Shown: positions 43,890-54,446 of the stretch, piece after piece
Layout of the letters: each line of letters begins with the position of its first letter
Numbering within the stretch: the first letter of the stretch is position 1
Notes under the pieces: generated by a model
The model's input: the letters and a program-made list of their open reading frames with translations, nothing else
Databases searched by the model: none
Told to the model about the DNA's origin: nothing
Made by a program: the position numbers and the translations under genes
From: Pinus tabuliformis
Lineage: Eukaryota; Streptophyta; Pinopsida; Pinales; Pinaceae
Reading direction: 5' to 3'
Length of the DNA stretch: 64,000 bases
Assembly: GCA_031772625.1 (NCBI GenBank)
Contig: CM062819.1
Coordinates: forward strand, 823,021,503 to 823,085,502

Positions 43890-46170
43890 GTTTATCAACC
43901 ACCATCTATGGCTTCTACACGCCATTCAATGGGTGCGTATCTGTGGCATACCAATGTACTTCAACTACTATAATATCTTCATTTTCTTTAATGACCTTTC
44001 TAACCTTGGCAACCCAGAATGGATAACCATGTGGATTTTCATCTGCTAACATTGTGATCATGTAACCCTCCTTAACATTTTGCACAAAACCCCTGTAAAG
44101 GTATTCCATGGCTTCACATTGTGCACATTATCTTCTATAACCAATGTACATTTCTCTTTCCTCTACCTATGAAGAATCAATAATACCTTGAGATTGTTAT
44201 TGTTCAAAAATGTTTCTTTCCTTATATTCATTTGGCATATTTTATGGCCAAATAAATGGAATCTTCAAACTTGTATCTTCATTTATTTATCTTGAAATGA
44301 TGTCACTTTGATCATCGAAAAAATACTCCCACCAAATTGAATTGACAACTTCAAAGTATTCATATGTATCTCTAATAGATTTTTTAATTTCTTCCAAGCA
44401 TAAATAATAATTTGTATCTCTCTTATTCCTTCATGCATTAGGGATTTCAATAATTGATTGTAATAACAATATATCTGATGAAAATATTGGATGATCTGGA
44501 ATGAACTTCAAAAATGCTAAACTTGATATGACCCCCGTTCTGCGGTTGTTGAATACTTCTTGCCCCATATAAGTGCTTTCCCAACAATTTTTTTGATACA
44601 AAATTGATGTTGGAAGCTAAAGTCATTAAGTTGTTCAATGCATTTCTCTTCACCATGCGATCTGGGAATAAATCTTTGCATGCCAATATTTTTTTCCAAC
44701 ATGTGAAAATTAGGCTCTCGAATGTACAGTTTTAATACATTCAATTAATGATGGTAGGCTCCCAACATCCTTCCTCCTCAATGTTACTGCAAAATTACTG
44801 AATATCTAATCAATATGGTCATGAGTGTGCCCAACAAGAAGGAAGCCAACCTTTACCTTTTGAAAAATTCCCAATTCAACAAGAATGCTTAGATATCCAA
44901 ATATAATTTGATTTTTGTTTTCACTACTAGTGTTGTCTAGTTGTAGATATAAAACTTTAGAAAGATTAGCAAACCAATGAGAAAACACATCATGAATTAT
45001 GGTTATGGTAATATTTGCATAATTATGAGTATTTGGAGTTGTGAAGTAAACAGTTGGACACACTTTCCCATTAAATACCATACAACCGACCAAATGAAAC
45101 TAAATAAATTTTTCCTCCTATATGTTTTTTGGCATGCGGAAAAAATGTGGTAGAAGTGTTTTATTTTGTCTAAACCATCAATTATCAAAACTAAATATTT
45201 ATATGGATTATCATAACACTTATTTTGATGCTTATACAAATTTTTTATTTCACTTATTGCAGTGCTTTGACAATGGAAGCTGCACATAACATAAAAGTGA
45301 CCTATTAATAAATGCATTTTCATAGTTAATAACTATTCAATTTTAAGAAATAATGTTGTAAACCACATACCTCTTTCTTCCCCTTCACATTTATCCCTTT
45401 TTGATTGAAGAGAAACACAAGTACTGTAAACCCCCATCCTTGAATTCTTCGAAATATAGACATTGTTGAATTCTTTCCTCCATATCCTCATAAACTATGG
45501 ATATACTATCTCCTTCAACATCTTCTGCATATTGTTTGTATAAGTTGTATATTTATCGTGTCAAGAAATTATCTGGAATATATATTTTGTCTCTATTTGG
45601 AATACACTCTCCATGTTTTGAAAAGAAGCCTTGCATCCATGACATTGCAGTTTCTCATCTATGATGTACTTTTGAATAAAATGTGGGATCTTTTTCAATC
45701 TTTTTTGGATTCTTAATAGTAGAAAGTTACCAATTGAATGCAATTTTTTGAAATCCTTTCTACAAAATAATAAATTCCCAATATGATAATCATAATTTGT
45801 CAATGTAGATTGCATGCACCCATATAGATATGAAATTCACATGCTTTAATTCATTTAAAAATATGTCTTCCTTTTCTCCAATGAATACTTGAAATCTATA
45901 TGTTTCAAGCAATCCTTTTGACAACATTCACATAAAATCAGATCAATGATAGAACTTGTTGTGAGATATTCTTTCCTAGACATTATATAGCTGAAATATC
46001 TGGGATTGATATAAAATGGTTTAGTCCCACTCCTAGATACAAAATTTGATTGCAACATATCCATCATTTCATTACCCTCTCTACAAGAATTTTCATCATC
46101 ATTAGAAGGAATATTATCCTCACTATGATAATTTTTCAACATGTCAGGAAATTCATCACCATCATTTCTT
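43890..46170 (-). pseudogene. Decayed transposase-like gene (DUF7869-like), minus strand
   Basis: Several minus-strand open pieces lie in protein order from 46142 down to 43915. They include a Cys-rich part (LILCECCQKDCLKHIDF, about 45900-45960), and KYLVLIIDGLDKIKHFYHIF near 45150-45200. VYFTTPNTHNYANITITI and LYLQLDNTSSENKNQIIFGY follow at about 44915-45045, then KVGFLLVGHTHDHID at about 44809-44853. Last is a C-terminal YPFWVAKVRKVIKENEDIIV segment (43915-44109). The LDNT-x2-EN-K and GHTH-x2-ID motifs recall a widespread transposase-like family found in mosses and other eukaryotes (annotated, as I recall, DUF7869). The spaced acidic residues suggest an RNase H-fold nuclease; that is inference. 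Stops and frameshifts show it is dead. No terminal repeats found. Confidence 0.6.
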
Positions 46171-47266
46171 ATAGAATATTCTTTACCATCATCGCTTGGA
46201 AGAAATTATTCACTATCATCATCTGCTCCTTCGAAATCCTCTCTCAGTGGAAGTCTATCATCATCATCATCTACGCCTTCAAAATCCTCTCTTGGAGTAA
46301 ATCCATTATCATCACTGGTGAATTTGAAATCCTCGCTCGGAGGAAATCGTTCACCATCTTCATCTATTCCTTTGAAATCCTCACTAGGAGGAAATTCATC
46401 ATCATCGCTAGTACTTTTGAAATCATTATTTGATGCAAATATATCATCGTCATCGATGTTTTTGAAATCCCCTGTCGGAGGAATTCCATCATCGTCATCA
46501 ATGATTTTTAAATCCTTGCTCGGAGGAAATCCTTCACCATCGTCATCTATTCCATTGAAATCCTCTCTCGAAGGAAATTCTTCACCATCATTGTCCGTGC
46601 CTTTGAAATCCTTGCTTGGAGGAAATTCAACATCATCATCTATGCTTTTGAAATTCTCACTTGGAGAAAATCCATCATTGTCATCGGTGCTTTTGAAATC
46701 CTCTCTCGGAAGGAAATCCATCATCGTCATTGGTGCTTTTGAAATCATACTTGTAGAAAATCCTTCACCATCCTCATCTGTTCCATTGAAATCCTCGCAC
46801 AAGGGAAATCCTTAACCATCCTCATTTGTTCCTTTTAAATCAACACTTGGAGGAAATTCACTATCATCATGAATGCCTTTGAAATATTGACTTAGAGAAA
46901 ATGCATTATCCTCATCTATGCCTCTAAAACTCATGTTTGGAGGAAATTTTTCATCCTCCCCTTTGTTAGTGGTGCTTCCATAATCCTTAGGATTAGGAAT
47001 TTCTTGATCAATTTGATCAATTTCATTACTTGTACTTTCATCAAACTCCTCACTAAGTGAAAAATTTGATTCTCTATTCCTAGTGAAATCATTCCTTTTA
47101 TATTCATCAATATGAATAGAGTTGTTGCATGATCAAGATGTTGATTTTGCAGAAATAGAAACTTCATTATCACATGATCCATGACCTTTCTCAAAATATG
47201 TTGAATGATACAAATGCCCTCTCCTAATGACAATTTATAACTCAGAGAATGAAATTTTCCCTCCAA
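46171..47266 (-). pseudogene. Acidic repeat region upstream of the transposase-like gene
   Basis: On the minus strand this region encodes an Asp/Glu-rich protein made of 15-16 residue units such as FPPSEDFKGIDEDGER (open 46802-46206). A further open piece lies upstream (47266-46931). It lies directly upstream of and on the same strand as the transposase-like pieces and could be its N-terminus or a separate gene. One frame slip occurs near 46695-46741 and reverts near 46788. Confidence 0.5.
46220..46945. repeat. Codon-periodic tandem repeat, units 45 or 48 bp, about 16 copies
   Basis: The marker GAAATCCT (or close variant) recurs at 46233, 46281, 46326, 46374, 46419, 46464, 46509, 46557, 46605, 46650, 46695, 46741, 46788, 46836, 46881 and 46926. 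Steps are 45 or 48 bp, multiples of three, except one pair (46 and 47) that restores the frame in sum minus or plus a codon. Confidence 0.9.
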
Positions 47267-47814
47267 AATTCCACCTTAAAAATTTTGCCAGAAAAATTTC
47301 CATCCAAAATTTCCATTTAAAAATTTCTCTCCAAAAATTTATTCCAAAACCTTCTACTAATTTTTTTCTTAAAAATTTTTGACCCTACATTCTATTCAAA
47401 AAATTCCACACAATTTTTCCTTTAGTACTTTCCTTTAAAAATGAAATAAAACTTTCATTTTAATTATTTAACATTAGCCAGGTAATTAAGCTATTTTTTA
47501 CAATTTATATTTTATTTTTTGTGGAAAACTTGAAGTTAATGGAAACTTTGTATGGAGTGAAGTCAATGGAAAATATCCATGGAGAAAATGACTCCCTTTC
47601 AACCCCTCTGCTCACTTTGAGCTTTCTATTGACTAAAAAAGATTCCATTCTATCCTCTCAAAATTATTACTAGTAATTGTACAAAAATACACTGAAGGAG
47701 TAGAAAATTTTGGAAGATTATCTTGCCAGAGTTATTTGATTTCATCTTCTGAAAAACTGTGACCTTGTTCCGCAACTATTTGATTTTTGAACACCCTCCT
47801 CAGCGCAAATCAAA
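47267..47814. other. AT-rich DNA, no gene seen
   Basis: Contains many AAAATTT/TTCCA-type short repeats (47260-47420) but no coding similarity that I can support. Confidence 0.5.
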
Positions 47815-48140
47815 ATTCGGCGAGAACGAACCCATAACAACGTAGGGCCAGACAGACCCTATTCAATCCACAAGGTTGGCCTTCCAACAATGGAACGTTG
47901 ATGGGACCGAAGAATACAAGAAGAATTTCAGTTCCAATCCAAGTGTTCATAGAGCATATCTAGGAAGGCCATGGAAGATGTATTCAAGGACGATTTTCTT
48001 GAATTGTTACTTGGGGAAATTCATTAGCCCTGAGAAGTGGATGCTCCGGAGCAAATCCTTTTCTCTCGATACACATTTTTATGGAAAACTGGAAGCATGC
48101 CATGGTCTAATCAGATTCTTGAGCTCAATGTAGAATTGGA
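47815..48140 (+). pseudogene. Pectinesterase (pectin methylesterase) pseudogene fragment
   Basis: The plus strand reads NEPITT, a TAG, GQTDPIQSTRLAFQQ, then HRAYLGRPWKMYSRTIFLNC, LGKFISPEKWM and SLDTHFYGK. This is colinear with the 3' part of plant pectin methylesterases, which remove methyl esters from cell-wall pectin. That part comprises a T-x-QGRTDP-like motif, the LGRPW motif with its substrate-binding Arg (47957-47980), a YSRT block, and a DTLYYGEY-like end. The two catalytic Asp residues would lie between these blocks and are not recognisable, so part is deleted. The TAG near 47852 and lack of upstream exons mark it as a broken fragment. It is the only host-type gene remnant in the window; its LINE neighbour suggests retroposition or simple decay. 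Confidence 0.8.
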
Positions 48141-48497
48141 TTATGTCCAAAACTTCATACAGGGTAATGAATGGCTAAATACACAACTATTTTTAACGGT
48201 TTTATGGATTTTTTTTTGGTAAATAAACACTCAGCTTTGATAATAACACTTCCACATAGAAGTGTTTTTTTTTCCTAAGAAAAAAATTGCAATTTCCATT
48301 ATTAAAAAGAAAATAACATGTTGTATCATCTACATAATGGATATGCTAATATCAGAGATGGACCAAGACATCTATCCAGTGTCATGATTCAAAAAGGACC
48401 AAAAGTATTTACATAAACTGACATAAAAATAAACATGTTAAATAACATCATAAACAATCATATGAGCTAAATCAAAATGAAAAAATTAGTCGAATGA

Positions 48498-49136
48498 TCA
48501 TGGCAGATCATTCGGTACATCTCCCCCAGCGTGCTCGATGAAAGGCCTATGGAAGAATTGATATATATCCTGATCTCTGTGTTCATGAATTATCCACTGC
48601 CCCCTGTGTTGCTGCGCGGCCTCCTTGGAAAGACTGTCAGAAACCTTGTTCCTTTCCCTGTATATATGTGAGCAGACAATAAAATCAAAATGTGATTTTA
48701 GTGTGATGACATCATCCAGCAATCCCCTGAGTGTGTGCACGTGACAATGAGATGCAGAGTTGAACCAATTGATGACAATGTTTGAGTCCCCAAAGATCTG
48801 TATCCTATTGCAGTTTTGCTCAAGTGCAAATATGAGTAAGTGTCTGAGACTGTTAAGTTCATAATAATTGTTGGTGCCCGTCCCTAATCCAATTTTGAGC
48901 TTTTAAAAATGTCTTTCCAATTTGTATAGTATTGCTCCACCCCCACAACCCGTGTCTTGGGTCGATCCATCCAAATATGCCCATGGGAAGGTTCTATCAG
49001 TTACTTCATGAGTAATAGTTCGGGTGGGTTTTGATGCCAGATCCTTACGTGCTAAGTGATATAGTGCAAAAATGCTATTGCAAATCATTTTCCATTGGAT
49101 GGAAGAGTCCTGGAATAAGATCTGATTCCTGACCAA
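48498..49136 (-). pseudogene. LINE RNase H domain (broken)
   Basis: The minus strand has FPWAYLDGSTQDTGCGGGAI (about 48930-48990), the start of a plant LINE RNase H with its first Asp. After stops it has SHIYRERNKVSDSLSKEAAQ (about 48610-48680), the end of the domain with the Arg-x2-Asn-x3-(Ala/Ser)-Asp pattern. The middle is interrupted by stops around 48741-48902. Confidence 0.82.
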
Positions 49137-49274
49137 CTATATACCCCAACAGACAACTAGGGGGAGATTTTAAATTTTTTGTAATGATGTTGCGGTCCAC
49201 CAAGTTTTCCAAGCAGTTATGAGTTGTTCCCCATTCCATTTGATATTGATATCGAGGGAGGTATATATTTTATG

Positions 49275-50057
49275 TCACACCTGCTTCGTCGCTAGGCAAT
49301 GAAAGAAGAGATGGTCAATGTCTTCAGCTTGGTCCTTGCAAAGACAACATTGTGATGGTCCATGTATAGCCCGACGATTTAGGTTATCATTTGTAGGCAC
49401 TTTGTTTGATAATATGCACCACATGAACAACCATGATTTGTGTTGTGCCTTGAACGTACAGAGGGGTCGCTGCCACCAAGCAACCTCAACCGGTTCCTGT
49501 TCCAATATAGGGAAAGTGTATCCATCCCAGGGTGTATAACGACCGTGAGGGGATGCAACCCATATTATTTCATCCTCTCGGTTAGTTATTCTGACATGTG
49601 ACTCTTCTAGTGCCCCTGTGAATCTATTCCAGTCGATACCCCAAATATCTGGTAACATGAGGTCCTGTGTAGATAACCAAGCCTATGAGAGCCATGAAGT
49701 GTTTCTCCCATTTGCAATTTGGGAGAGCTAAGTGATACCAGCCAATTCAAGATATTGTCTGAGTGGCATTGGTAGTATATGTGCATTTCCACAGCCCGAC
49801 CAAGCATCAATGCCAAGGCGAACAAGCTCACTTGTTCCAATTCGCCATGCTAATCCTCTCTTAATGACTGATATGGAGTGAGTGATAGGTTTCCATATGA
49901 TGGAGGAACTGGTAGTTCCCCTATTCGAGCTTCGAACCCATTCCATAACTGTAAGAGGGTATATATATTTGTGATAAACCACCTCTTTCCATAAAATATC
50001 AGATGTAATTATCTGCCAACCCATTTTTGCTGTAAGAGCCGATGCAAATATATTCAA
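49275..50057 (-). pseudogene. LINE RT C-terminus and zf-RVT domain (broken)
   Basis: Open minus-strand pieces 50057-49728 and 49658-49275 in neighbouring frames. The first holds the post-RT WRIGTSELVRLGIDAWSGCG block. The second is a zf-RVT zinc-binding domain with FKAQHKSWLFMWCILSNKVP and CCLCKDQAEDIDHLFFHC (Cys-x2-Cys ... His-x4-Cys). A frameshift near 49660-49730 separates them. Confidence 0.82.
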
Positions 50058-50520
50058 ATCCTTTATGCCCCAACCTCCCCATTTTTTGGGCTTTCCAATT
50101 CTCTCCCACGAGCCAAGCGAAAATTTAATGTTGTCTAAGAAAACCTTTGGTTTCTGAGCATGTGTTTGATGTCTTCCAGGGAGGAGAAGGCATTATATTT
50201 CTCTATCTACTTGTATTTAAGAAACATGGCTAACAAAGTTTTAATTTTCTAGTGCAGGGAAATGGAGTTCAAATATTGTTTCTTCTTGCCCCTAGTATGA
50301 CCAGGGTTATCAACCCAACTCAGGGTATCCTCTAACATCTCAGAAACAAAGTGTGATTAGGGTTTGACTCCAGCTAGAGTCTCTAACTTCCAATTTCCTT
50401 TCTTGTCTTCGATGGAACACCGTTGAAAGAGGTGGATGCTAAATCCTAGGCAAAGATCTTGGCCCTTCATTGTCCCTGAGAAGCACAACCACCTCCCCCA
50501 CGTTTGCAACACATCCTCTG

Positions 50521-51390
50521 TCTAGGAGGCATCATTGTTGGACCGAGGGAGAACCTTGAGCATGCACTGAAAATCCCATGACCTGCAAAGTAACACGGAA
50601 AGGGATTCGATGACCCAATTGGACGACCAAACATTATTCCAACAATGCCATCCCTGTATCTCTACCAAAATAATTTGACTCTACCAAGATGCCAACATAA
50701 ACAATAAGAGAATTATCTTCATCGACATAATTCTCCCAACCCATAACCATGAGACACCACAAAACACCCCGAAAAAACATGAGACCACATCCCTTGAATG
50801 AAATCAAGGTGACATGGTAACTTGCTAAAAAGAAACCTGACACTAGACTTCTAAACTTTACAAATAAAAACCTTTTAAATTTCAAAACATCTAACACTCT
50901 CAAAGCACCCTGAAGACAAAATTCCTTTAAACTAACACTAATTGATAGAAATGGACCGTTGACCTCTATCTTTGACCTAGAACTTAGCTTTACTAGACGA
51001 ACTCCCTAACCCAAGCATAATTACCTCGCACCACAATTCTTTCAAAAACCAAAGAGACACATAACACAGGAGAAAGGATTGAAAGTTTGCACCAGAGTAA
51101 GCAGTAAGAAATTTCACCAGTAGAACACCAAGCCTGTAACCAGACTGTCGAGAGAAACCTCCACCATTAAGGGAGTTTCTCTGAAACACACTTCCACAAC
51201 AAAACCACAATCTCACCACCCCCACGACACAGACAACTAACAAACAAAGAGAGACAGAGGTCAAACCCTCTCCTCCTCTCTTGCTCTATCCAATGATACC
51301 CAAAACCTTCCTCATGCCAAACTGAAATAAGCTCCACCAACTGTATACCTGCATCTCCATGTATGCAGGTTATAAATGCACATTACAACC
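50521..51390. other. No gene recognised
   Basis: Open minus-strand segments at 50634-50903 and 50977-51264 are Leu/Val/Gly-rich with no motif I can place. They could be decayed LINE sequence upstream of the ORF2 fragment, but I cannot support that. Confidence 0.4.
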
Positions 51391-51556
51391 AGCCTAGATC
51401 AATCTTAACACCAGATCTATAAAGCATCGAGAGGGATCAAATACCTCGAGGTGCAAACCTATTTTTTGAGTGCAAAACTTTAGGAAATGTTTGCACCTCG
51501 AGAGATTTGATCCCTCTCGGCTCTTGATAGATCCGATGTTAAGATGGATCTAGGCT
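51391..51556. mobile_element. Foldback (hairpin) element with 68-bp arms
   Basis: Arms at 51391-51458 and 51489-51556 are inverted copies: AGCCTAGATCAATCTTAACA opens the left arm and its complement closes the right. The inner stem CGAGAGGGATCAAAT...CTCGAGGTGCAAAC is almost perfect. The loop is 30 nt (51459-51488). By eye about nine of ten bases pair. It may be a foldback MITE or a small-RNA hairpin; flanking target duplications are not evident. Confidence 0.85.
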
Positions 51557-52289
51557 ACTTTCAGTCGTGTGCAGTCATATAAAATTTGCTGAACATGTAA
51601 TTATTTTGATTATTTTAAATATGCTAAATATGTCTAAGATTAATTTGGTCAATTTAATTTAAAAGTTGCTTAGTTACCTCAGTTTGTTGAGATGAGAGAG
51701 ACTGTTAGTGACTTGAATGATGAAATAATTTTTTTGGGTACAAAGTGTTAATGTAATAATTTTGATTGATAGAAAATGTGAATAATAAGAATATAGTCAA
51801 TTACAAACAATCTTCATTGCGATCAATCTGAAACTATCTTATTCACTGTTCTTATTGTCAAACATATTAGTTTTTCCATTTTCTAATGTCAATCATATGA
51901 AAAGTGTAGTTGGAATCATAGACCATTCAAATATTTAACCTGAGCTACTATAGTAAACATCATACCTTGTCTTTGTTGCTCTCCAATATTAATATTAGTT
52001 TTCTCCAAAGTCAATCATTGTAACTTAAGGAGTGTTAAACCCCAAACAATTTTCAATGGTAGTTATTTTCTATTACCACGTTTCAATGCAAAGTAATTAA
52101 CAATTTTGAATGATGGAAATTAGGAATAATAAGAATGTAGCCAATTCTAAATAGTTTATAGTTTCAAGAAGCAAACATTTCAGGTAAGCAAACATTTTAT
52201 CTAGGATGAAAATTCAAGTATTCTATTTATGGTTGAATTACTGTAACACATAAGTCAATGCACATCATGAATATTTTTTATGTTCTTAC
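51557..52289. other. AT-rich DNA, nothing identified
   Basis: No coding motif or structure seen between the foldback and the purine-rich tract. Confidence 0.5.
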
Positions 52290-52445
52290 ATTGAGAGAGT
52301 GTGTGTATGTTTTGGGGGTTAGAAGGAAAGACAAGGGGAGATAGAGATATAGATGGGGGGGAGAGAGGTAAGAAGAGAGAGGCAAAGACAGGGAGGGAGG
52401 AAGAGACATAGATATGGAGAGAGAAATGCTAGAGAGAGAGAGAAG

Positions 52446-52488
<43 letters not shown>

Positions 52489-52612
52489 GAAAGGGAGGGA
52501 GGGAGAGAGAGAGAGATAGATATGGAGAAAGAGTGTGTATGTTTATGGGGTGAGATAGAGAGATAAAGAAGGAGAGGCAATGGGGGATAGAGATATAGAT
52601 GGAGGAGGCATA
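52290..52612. repeat. Purine-rich (GA) low-complexity tract
   Basis: About 320 bp of mainly G and A on the plus strand, including an uninterrupted (GA)n run at about 52448-52482 and several GATATAGATGG blocks. Open frames across it are artefacts of composition. Its left edge forms an inverted repeat with 53628-53700. Confidence 0.9.
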
Positions 52613-52636
52613 GATGTGCTTACACTGAAATCAATG

Positions 52637-53200
52637 CACACTATTAATCCAATTACTTTGAAATTAATGTACATCATACATCTAGTTGCATCAAATAAAA
52701 AATCCACATCTATAGTAAAATCAATGCATCTAGTGCAAACAATCAAATAGGATTAGAAATCAACATCTATACTGAAATCAATGCATCTAGTGCAAGAAAT
52801 CAAATAGGATTAGAAATCAGTATCTACACTGAAGCAAATGCATCTAATGAAAGCAATCAAATATGAATAGAAATCAACATCTACGTTGAAATCAATGCAT
52901 CTATTGTAAGGTATTAAATAGGATTAGAAATCGACATCTACATTGAAATAAATACATCTAGTGCAAGCGATCAAATAGGATTAGAAATCAATATCTACAC
53001 TGAAACCAATGCATCCTGTGTAAGAAATCAAATAGGAATAGAAATCAATATCAGCACTGAAAGCAATGCATCTAGCATAAGGTATTAAATAGGTTTATAA
53101 ATCAACATATACACTGAAATCAATGCATATAGTGCATGTGATCAAATAGGATTAGAAATCAACAACTACATTGAAATCAATACATCTATTTTAGTGAAAA
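52637..53200. repeat. 57-bp tandem repeat array, about 10 copies
   Basis: The marker GATTAGAAATC (or variant) recurs at 52751, 52808, 52865, 52922, 52979, 53036, 53093 and 53150, exactly 57 bp apart each time. Two more diverged units lie to the left. Each unit reads approximately CATCTACACTGAAATCAATG then CATCTAGTGCAAGNAATCAAATAG. Units differ by several substitutions but hardly any indels. Confidence 0.95.
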
Positions 53201-53224
53201 TACAAAATATTCATGACTTTATAG

Positions 53225-54335
53225 ATCTAACTTCTATGTCTGTATTTGTCTTTGCGTGTCTCTTTCTTCTTCCCTCTCTATCCACCTTCCATTATGTGTC
53301 TATCTTCCTCCCCCTTCCTCTCCCCCCCATCTCTATCTATCTGCCTCTTCCCCCCTTTCTCTATCTTTCTATTCTTCCCTCTCTCCCTCTACCATCTATA
53401 TTAATACCTCCCTCCATCTCTCCTTATTTGTCTCTCTATCTCAGTCCACTAGACACATGTCACACTCTCCCTCTCTCTGTGCCCATATCTATCTATATCT
53501 CCCTCTTCCTTTCCCTCTCTATCTCCCCCCCCCCCACCCTCTCTCTGCCCCCTCCATCTATATCTCTATCTCCCATCTATCTCTCTTCCTCCCTCCCTCT
53601 CTTTGCCTCTCTCTTCTACCGTCTCCCCTGCCCCATCTATATATCTATCTCCCCTTGTCTCTCCTTCTCATCCCCAAAACATACACACTCTCTCTCCCTC
53701 CCTCTTCCTCTCCCTCTCTCTCTTTGCCTTCTCTCTCTCTCTTGCTCGCTCTTCTCTCTCCGTCATTGACTCTCCATCTCTCCCTTTCCACTCCCTCTCC
53801 ACCTTTCTCTCTCTATGTCTTTCTTCCCCTTCCAACTCCATATCTCCCCCCTATCTCTCTCCTCTCTTTCAAGTCATCTCTCTTTTTCATTCCTCTCCCC
53901 CCTTCTCTCCCACCTCCCTCTGTCTCCCCCCCATCATACACTCTCTGTCTCCCCACCCTCCAACTCTGTCACTATCTCCCTCCCTCTCTCTTTCTCCCTC
54001 TCCCCTTCTCTCCCCACTCCATATCTATGTCTCTCTGTCTCTCTCTTCCCCTTATTTCCCTATATTTATCCTCTCCTTTTCTCTCTCTTCCCTTGTCTCC
54101 TCTCTCCCTCATTCCATCTCCATCTCTCCCTTGTCACTCCCTCTCTCTCTCCACCTCTATCTCTCAATGTCTTTGTTCTTCACTCCCTCTCTTTCCCCCT
54201 CCAAATCCATCTCTCTCCCTCCCTCTCTCCCCCTCCTCTCTCTCTTCCTTTCTCTCTCTCACTGTCTCTCCCACCTCTATGTCTCTCTCCCCCACTCTAT
54301 TCCCCCTTCCATCTCACTCTCTTTATTAAATATGA
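53225..54335. repeat. Pyrimidine-rich (CT) low-complexity tract
   Basis: About 1.1 kb of mainly C and T on the plus strand, with CCTCCATCTATATCTCTATC-type blocks. Long open frames in all three plus frames (to 357 codons of Ser/Leu/Pro) arise from the lack of purines and are not genes. Confidence 0.92.
53628..53700. repeat. Inverted-repeat partner of the purine tract edge
   Basis: CCCCATCTATATATCTATCT, CCCCTTGTCTCTCCTTCTCA and CCCCAAAACATACACACTCT in succession are the near-complement of 52292-52362, which reads GAGTGTGTGTATGTTTTGGG through GACAAGGGGAGATAGAGATA. About nine of ten bases pair. Confidence 0.85.
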
Positions 54336-54367
54336 TCCCATTGTATTGTATTTAAGAAAGTATCTAA

Positions 54368-54446
54368 ATTAAAAATAAAAAATAAAAAATAAAAAATAAA
54401 AAATAAAAATAAAAATAAAAATAAAAATAAAAATAAAAATAAAAAC
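54368..54446. repeat. (AAAAAT)n / (AAAAT)n microsatellite
   Basis: Hexamer units AAAAAT pass into pentamer units AAAAT over about 80 bp, next to the CT-rich tract. Confidence 0.92.

Larger units (their letters stand above)
48264..50520 (-). mobile_element. LINE (L1-type), 3' part of ORF2, minus strand
   Basis: Minus-strand order from 50100 downward: the end of the RT (GKPKKWGGWGIKDLN, then FASALTAKMGWQIITSDILW), a zinc-binding zf-RVT domain, an RNase H domain, a 3' end with an A-rich tail at about 48264 and a small hairpin beside it (CACTTCCACATAGAAGTG, 48247-48264). The endonuclease and RT catalytic part are not recognisable, so it is a 5'-truncated or decayed copy. Its end resembles that of the LINE-type insertion at 36778. 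The 5' limit is uncertain. Confidence 0.8.

Noticed and set aside
46050-46815. Plus-strand Ser/Ile/Lys-rich open frames across the acidic repeat
   Set aside because: They are the antisense of a codon-periodic repeat whose minus-strand product is an ordered acidic protein, on the same strand as the transposase-like gene.
52278-52580. Open frames in the purine-rich tract on both strands
   Set aside because: Composition artefact of a GA-rich microsatellite-like region.
53256-54372. Long plus-strand open frames (up to 357 codons, Ser/Leu/Pro-rich)
   Set aside because: They exist in all three frames because the strand is almost free of purines, so stop codons cannot occur. No codon structure or motif.
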